From: Hermodarchaeum sp048885185 | Lineage (GTDB): Archaea; Asgardarchaeota; Hermodarchaeia; Hermodarchaeales; Hermodarchaeaceae | Length of the DNA stretch: 8,287 nucleotides | Direction: 5' to 3' | NCBI GenBank assembly: GCA_048885185.1 | Contig: JBHLQC010000062.1 | Location: 1 to 8,287, forward strand | Shown: positions 5,120-8,287 of the stretch, in pieces | Layout of the letters: each line of letters starts with the position of its first letter | Position numbering within the stretch: the first letter of the stretch is position 1 | Translations under genes and position numbers: made by a program | The notes under the pieces: generated by a model | The model's database searches: none | Seen by the model: only the letters and a program-made list of their open reading frames with translations | Told to the model about the DNA's origin: nothing

Positions 5120-6475
5120 CTAGTTTGTTGGAAGAGTTAATTTTGTCCAGTCAACGAAGTCATCGCGTTTCCGGTCGATGCGAGTACTGAGCCAACTGAT
5201 GAGGTCGTGAACGGTTTTGATTGCGGCGGGATGCATCATCATGAAGACGTCAACACCCGCAAGGAGAAACATGAGCGCTGTGGTGCTTTCCCAGATGGGT
5301 CCGCGTAGCTCACGAGGTCCAAGTTCGGGTCTCTTCATCCAGGCCTCCCGGGCTGCCCAGGCATTCGTCGTGCCGCTGCTTAGGGGGAATTGGAGTTCTT
5401 TATCACCCATTATGCCTGCGAGTCGCATACGTTCCATGATGGTAAAGCTGTATTCAGCACCATACCCGAGTGCTGCTGTTGTTGGATCAATGATGATCTG
5501 GTCGGGCGTGATGTAATCGAGGAGTCGGCGGTTGAGTTCTTTTTGTTGGTTAATGTCAATGCTTGTCCAGGACAGGACAAGTTGATCGTGAGCTTTAGCT
5601 GCCTTTGCTACAGGTTCCCACATATCAACGGTAGCTGATGCTAAAAGGACCCTTTCGCCTTCGGCAACTTCTGCTGCCATTGATAGGACTTCTGCATCCC
5701 TTGCTGGGTCACCCGAACCACCAACGATTATGGGCACTTTCACTGCTTGCAGGATCTTTTCAAAGCCTTTCATGGCTTCTTTGGCACTGGTGTCCTTGAG
5801 GAGAGGATCTGTGCTAATCATGTGGTAGGTGATAAGGTCGGCCCCGAATTTGTCAATGACAAGCCTTGCCCATTCGACAGGGTCATCCATGACTTCATCG
5901 TAGTGTAAACGTACGGCTTTCGCAAGTTTGATACGCATATCAAAGACATCAGCTGCAACAACTGGAGGATGTTTAGGTGGAGACTGAAAAAGGTTCCATG
6001 CTGGACCCTTATGTCCACCAACGGTGATGGTCTTACTGCGTGATCCTCCATTGCCTTTCATTGCACCTAGGGTGATTTCACGAATTTGACCCGAATACTC
6101 AGTGAGTGGTGCTTTGAAACGGGCTTTTATCAAGTCTTTGGGGCGAGTAGGGACTGGAATAGCAGGAGTAGGCATTGCTGATTGACCTGTTGGGAGTTGT
6201 GTTTGCACTCCCAAGGCGGCTAACATTTGTTGAGCGAATTGCTGTACGGCGATTGCATTTTGAGCGAGAAACTGTCGAGCTTCATCTGACATTCCCGCTC
6301 CAGCACCTGGTGGAACTATGACTTCGAGTTCGTCGACATCAATAGTCATGTCCACTAGTTCGAGTTCATCAAATTTGCCGAAGAGGGCTTCCAGTGGACC
6401 GAGAATACCCAATTCGGGGTTGTCAGTGGAGAATGATAGTTCACTTTTTTCTTTCTTCTTCTCAGGCGACATCAT
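5120..6475 (-). CDS. cdhD: Acetyl-CoA decarbonylase/synthase delta subunit (corrinoid protein small subunit)
   Basis: A 451-residue protein, close to the usual length of about 440. CdhD pairs with CdhE to form the corrinoid iron-sulfur protein that carries the methyl group between tetrahydro(methano)pterin and the acetyl-CoA synthase CdhC. After a charged N-terminus there is a linker rich in Gly, Ala, Gln, Met and Pro (about 55-112) and then a TIM-barrel domain. Recognisable stretches are TVGGHKGPAWN (151-161), VGGSGDPARDAEVL (251-264), DPTTAALGYGAEYSF (330-344), GTTNAWAAREAWM (368-380) and MMHP (413-416). No Fe-S ligands are expected in this subunit. The start at 6475 has GAGG (6485-6482) six nt upstream, and the gene begins 12 nt after the cdhC stop, so the two are cotranscribed. 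The usual next gene, cdhE, does not follow; a dehydrogenase-like gene does. Confidence 0.95.
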   Translation of the reverse strand: MMSPEKKKEKSELSFSTDNPELGILGPLEALFGKFDELELVDMTIDVDELEVIVPPGAGAGMSDEARQFLAQNAIAVQQFAQQMLAALGVQTQLPTGQSAMPTPAIPVPTRPKDLIKARFKAPLTEYSGQIREITLGAMKGNGGSRSKTITVGGHKGPAWNLFQSPPKHPPVVAADVFDMRIKLAKAVRLHYDEVMDDPVEWARLVIDKFGADLITYHMISTDPLLKDTSAKEAMKGFEKILQAVKVPIIVGGSGDPARDAEVLSMAAEVAEGERVLLASATVDMWEPVAKAAKAHDQLVLSWTSIDINQQKELNRRLLDYITPDQIIIDPTTAALGYGAEYSFTIMERMRLAGIMGDKELQFPLSSGTTNAWAAREAWMKRPELGPRELRGPIWESTTALMFLLAGVDVFMMMHPAAIKTVHDLISWLSTRIDRKRDDFVDWTKLTLPTN

Positions 6476-6481
6476 TCATCG

Positions 6482-6485
6482 CCTC
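6482..6485 (-). promoter_or_regulatory. Shine-Dalgarno site of cdhD
   Basis: GAGG on the minus strand lies in the 12-nt gap after cdhC and 6 nt before the first of two tandem ATG codons. A third ATG at 6479-6477 is out of frame. Confidence 0.55.
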
Positions 6486-6487
6486 AA

Positions 6488-7918
6488 CTATTTTTTACCC
6501 TTTTCATCAAGACGTTTGATGATCACTTTTTCAGCATAGATTTTCGCGTTCTTGAAGATAATCTGGAATCCCGGAGCACCACCCATAGCGGGCATCGTTG
6601 TCATTAATTGACCAGGCATTACAAACGGTTGTGCAGCCTGTGTTCCAGGTGCTACTTCTTCCATACGTTCTTCCTCAGTCAGTCGAGCTGCTGCACCGGT
6701 TTCCACCCAGCGACTAATGACAGGATGATTATGATCCTTTAGATAGGTTTTCAGCTCTTCGATACTCGACACGTCGTTCTCAGTGGGGATGATGTCACGA
6801 ATGTTTTCAGGCATGAAATCATAGACCCGATCCTTGATGGACTTGGGAAGCCAGACAATACGTTCCCAACCACCATCCACCATAAGGAACTTCGGTGATC
6901 GCAGGTATTCAATAGATAAGCCATGGAATCCAGGAATCTGTCGACCACCAGCTGTAGAGTCAGCCATAGTGGAAAAGGGGAGTCCGTTCACTGCTGCTCC
7001 CTTATAGTCACGATGAACGACACCAAGACCATCGACTTCAGGGATAACGAAAGCAATCGCTTCAAAGCACCCACAACTGGTGTGTGGATTTTCAAATGCA
7101 CTATACAAAGCAACATCCGTCACAGCTCCCAAGGTCTTCTCCTTATAGGCTTGATTCACACCAGAATATATGCCCTTATCCGCATCAATGGTTTCACCCT
7201 TCTCTATTGCGAAGAGTGGTCCTTTGGGATCGACCCGAGCTGCAGCTCGTCCATCAAACCAACTGATCGCTCCACAATTAGCGTAGCGCTGAGCAGTGAT
7301 AACACACATGTGAGTTGGACTAAAGGATTGGCATAGTGTGCAGCCATAGAACACATCAACCTCATCGTCTTTGAGACCACGGGTTCGTTCATCACGAGCA
7401 TTGTACCGGGCAATCGCTTCATCATAAAACTCTGCGATTTTATCCGGATCCGTGTAGAAGGTCACTTGGATTTTTTCAATGATTGGTAGTTCGGATTTGT
7501 ATAGTCGTTGATAGACTTCACCAAGGATCTTGAAGGAATTGAAACCCTTCTTGAAGGATTTTTTAGCAATTCGGATCCAGATATCATATCGCTGATTAAG
7601 GTGCATCGTTCCTTCCACGAAGTTCGTGTATTCATGAACATGTCGCTCGATTACACCTTCAAGGTCTTCTTCGACCTCTTTACCAGCAACCTCAATCAAG
7701 ATACCAAAAGGCACATTACTGCCCTCCTCCAAATCTTTGAGGTCTGGACCAATGATTTCAATTTTTCCGTCATCGATTTCGTTCATTTTTCGGACGAGAA
7801 CCAGTTCGAATTTCTTTTCGACTTTTGGCCCGCCTAGTTCAACTTGCATGTCAGCTTTGCGAATTCGTTCACCTTCGAAGATAACTCCGACTTCGATAGG
7901 TAAGTCTTCAAATGACAT
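6488..7918 (-). CDS. cdhC: Acetyl-CoA decarbonylase/synthase beta subunit (acetyl-CoA synthase)
   Basis: A 476-residue protein of the archaeal form, which lacks the N-terminal CODH-binding domain of bacterial ACS. It makes or cleaves acetyl-CoA from CO, CoA and a methyl group delivered by CdhD/CdhE. All A-cluster ligands are present: C193, C196, C205 and C215 for the [4Fe-4S] cluster and the C282-G283-C284 motif for the distal nickel. The spacings (2, 8, 9 and 66 residues between) are the same as in Moorella ACS (C506, C509, C518, C528, C595, C597). A Met/Pro/Ala/Gly-rich linker (about 411-449) precedes a short C-terminal segment, FQIIFKNAKI (451-460). The ATG directly abuts the cdhB stop and has a strong AGGAGGTG eight nt upstream. 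It lies between cdhB and cdhD in the usual order; no cooC nickel-insertion gene is placed next to it here. Confidence 0.97.
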   Translation of the reverse strand: MSFEDLPIEVGVIFEGERIRKADMQVELGGPKVEKKFELVLVRKMNEIDDGKIEIIGPDLKDLEEGSNVPFGILIEVAGKEVEEDLEGVIERHVHEYTNFVEGTMHLNQRYDIWIRIAKKSFKKGFNSFKILGEVYQRLYKSELPIIEKIQVTFYTDPDKIAEFYDEAIARYNARDERTRGLKDDEVDVFYGCTLCQSFSPTHMCVITAQRYANCGAISWFDGRAAARVDPKGPLFAIEKGETIDADKGIYSGVNQAYKEKTLGAVTDVALYSAFENPHTSCGCFEAIAFVIPEVDGLGVVHRDYKGAAVNGLPFSTMADSTAGGRQIPGFHGLSIEYLRSPKFLMVDGGWERIVWLPKSIKDRVYDFMPENIRDIIPTENDVSSIEELKTYLKDHNHPVISRWVETGAAARLTEEERMEEVAPGTQAAQPFVMPGQLMTTMPAMGGAPGFQIIFKNAKIYAEKVIIKRLDEKGKK

Positions 7919-8287
7919 CTATTTTGCACCTCCTGTGAGTGTGAGGATTTCTTTCAGTGCATCATTCCAATTCTGTTTCTTTAGGTTTGGAAAGCTCCAA
8001 GTTGCATGAGGTTGATAGTAACGACCCAAAGTCACGGTTTTTATTTGGGGAGCGAAGTTGATTAGCGCAGACAACATGAGCCATTCCATGTAGTAAGGAA
8101 ATCCGAAGGTCATTACAAGGTCATGGGGTCCTTTCTTCGCAGCGACCATCCATTCTGGGTCTTGGAGCCTTCCAGTAATTTCCATTGCTCCATAGGAATA
8201 GACATTGTCGAAGCCTTTCTCCTTAAAAGCTTTGATAGTGTTTGCTGTAGCAACGATAGGGATTTTGAAAGCAGTTGACAATTCGAT
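7919..8287 (-). CDS. cdhB: CODH/ACS complex epsilon subunit (partial, N-terminus outside window)
   Basis: The frame is open from the right edge of the window to a TAG at 7921-7919, giving the last 122 residues. CdhB is usually about 170 residues, so roughly 50 are missing; the TTG at 8281 is an internal Leu, not a start. CdhB binds the CODH alpha subunit (CdhA) in the archaeal alpha2-epsilon2 unit, where it may assist electron transfer to FAD; it has no metal site of its own. Matching features are an IPIVATAN strand near the left of the fragment, FGFPYYMEWLMLSAL, and KTVTLGRYYQPHATWSF near the end. The stop abuts the cdhC ATG with no gap, and the cdhC ribosome site lies inside this gene. cdhA is expected just beyond the window. 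Confidence 0.92.
   Translation of the reverse strand: MELSTAFKIPIVATANTIKAFKEKGFDNVYSYGAMEITGRLQDPEWMVAAKKGPHDLVMTFGFPYYMEWLMLSALINFAPQIKTVTLGRYYQPHATWSFPNLKKQNWNDALKEILTLTGGAK
7927..7934 (-). promoter_or_regulatory. Strong Shine-Dalgarno site of cdhC, inside cdhB
   Basis: AGGAGGTG on the minus strand, 8 nt before the cdhC ATG, is the best anti-16S match in the window. It is embedded in the last codons of cdhB, which suggests translational coupling and high cdhC expression. Confidence 0.75.

Noticed and set aside
6923..7336. Plus-strand open frame of over 130 codons opposite cdhC
   Set aside because: It is antisense to the metal-ligand region of cdhC, so codon constraint there explains the openness.
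7919..8281. TTG at 8281 as the start of cdhB
   Set aside because: The frame stays open to the window edge and the family is about 50 residues longer, so the TTG is internal.
1..8287. CRISPR array, tRNA/rRNA genes, insertion sequences or attachment sites
   Set aside because: No spaced direct repeats, cloverleaf sequences, transposase-like proteins or flanking terminal repeats were seen on either strand.

Overview
The window looks archaeal. The strongest marker is the 3' part of an archaeal-type CODH/acetyl-CoA synthase operon (cdhB-cdhC-cdhD) on the minus strand. TATA-like boxes, T-rich stop signals and Shine-Dalgarno sites of the GAGG/GGAGGTG type fit this. Base composition is moderate (mid-40s % GC by eye). 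A mesophilic anaerobe with the Wood-Ljungdahl pathway, for example an Asgard (Thorarchaeia-like) or Bathyarchaeia-like lineage, would fit, but the window alone does not fix the taxon.

Left part, plus strand (1-2755). The window opens with the last 38 codons of a membrane protein. Next is an unlisted-size 51-residue Cys-rich protein (214-369) with the desulforedoxin Cys pattern plus five extra cysteines, followed by a hairpin/T-tract terminator (395-428). A promoter with its TATA box inside an 8-bp inverted repeat (474-500) then precedes a two-gene unit: a thioredoxin-reductase-like flavoprotein (540-1493) and a membrane-anchored DUF4185 beta-propeller protein (1514-2755).

Right part, minus strand (8287 down to 2654). 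In order of transcription: cdhB (CODH epsilon, N-terminus outside the window), cdhC (acetyl-CoA synthase beta, all A-cluster ligands present), cdhD (corrinoid protein delta). After a 72-nt gap come a 2,4-diaminopentanoate-dehydrogenase-like oxidoreductase and a class-III PLP aminotransferase of the glutamate-1-semialdehyde aminomutase type. No cdhE or cooC lies in the part of the operon seen here. The aminotransferase and the DUF4185 gene converge and overlap by 102 bp at their 3' ends.

How they work together: CdhB/C/D serve reversible acetyl-CoA synthesis from CO, a corrinoid-bound methyl group and CoA. The two downstream enzymes look like an amino-acid/diamino-acid module whose link to acetyl-CoA metabolism is only inferred. 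The small iron-binding protein and the flavoprotein may form a thiol/iron redox pair. The most unusual items are the expanded desulforedoxin-like protein, the operator-like repeat around the TATA box, the hairpin that buries the aminotransferase Shine-Dalgarno site, and the unassigned aminotransferase/dehydrogenase pair.
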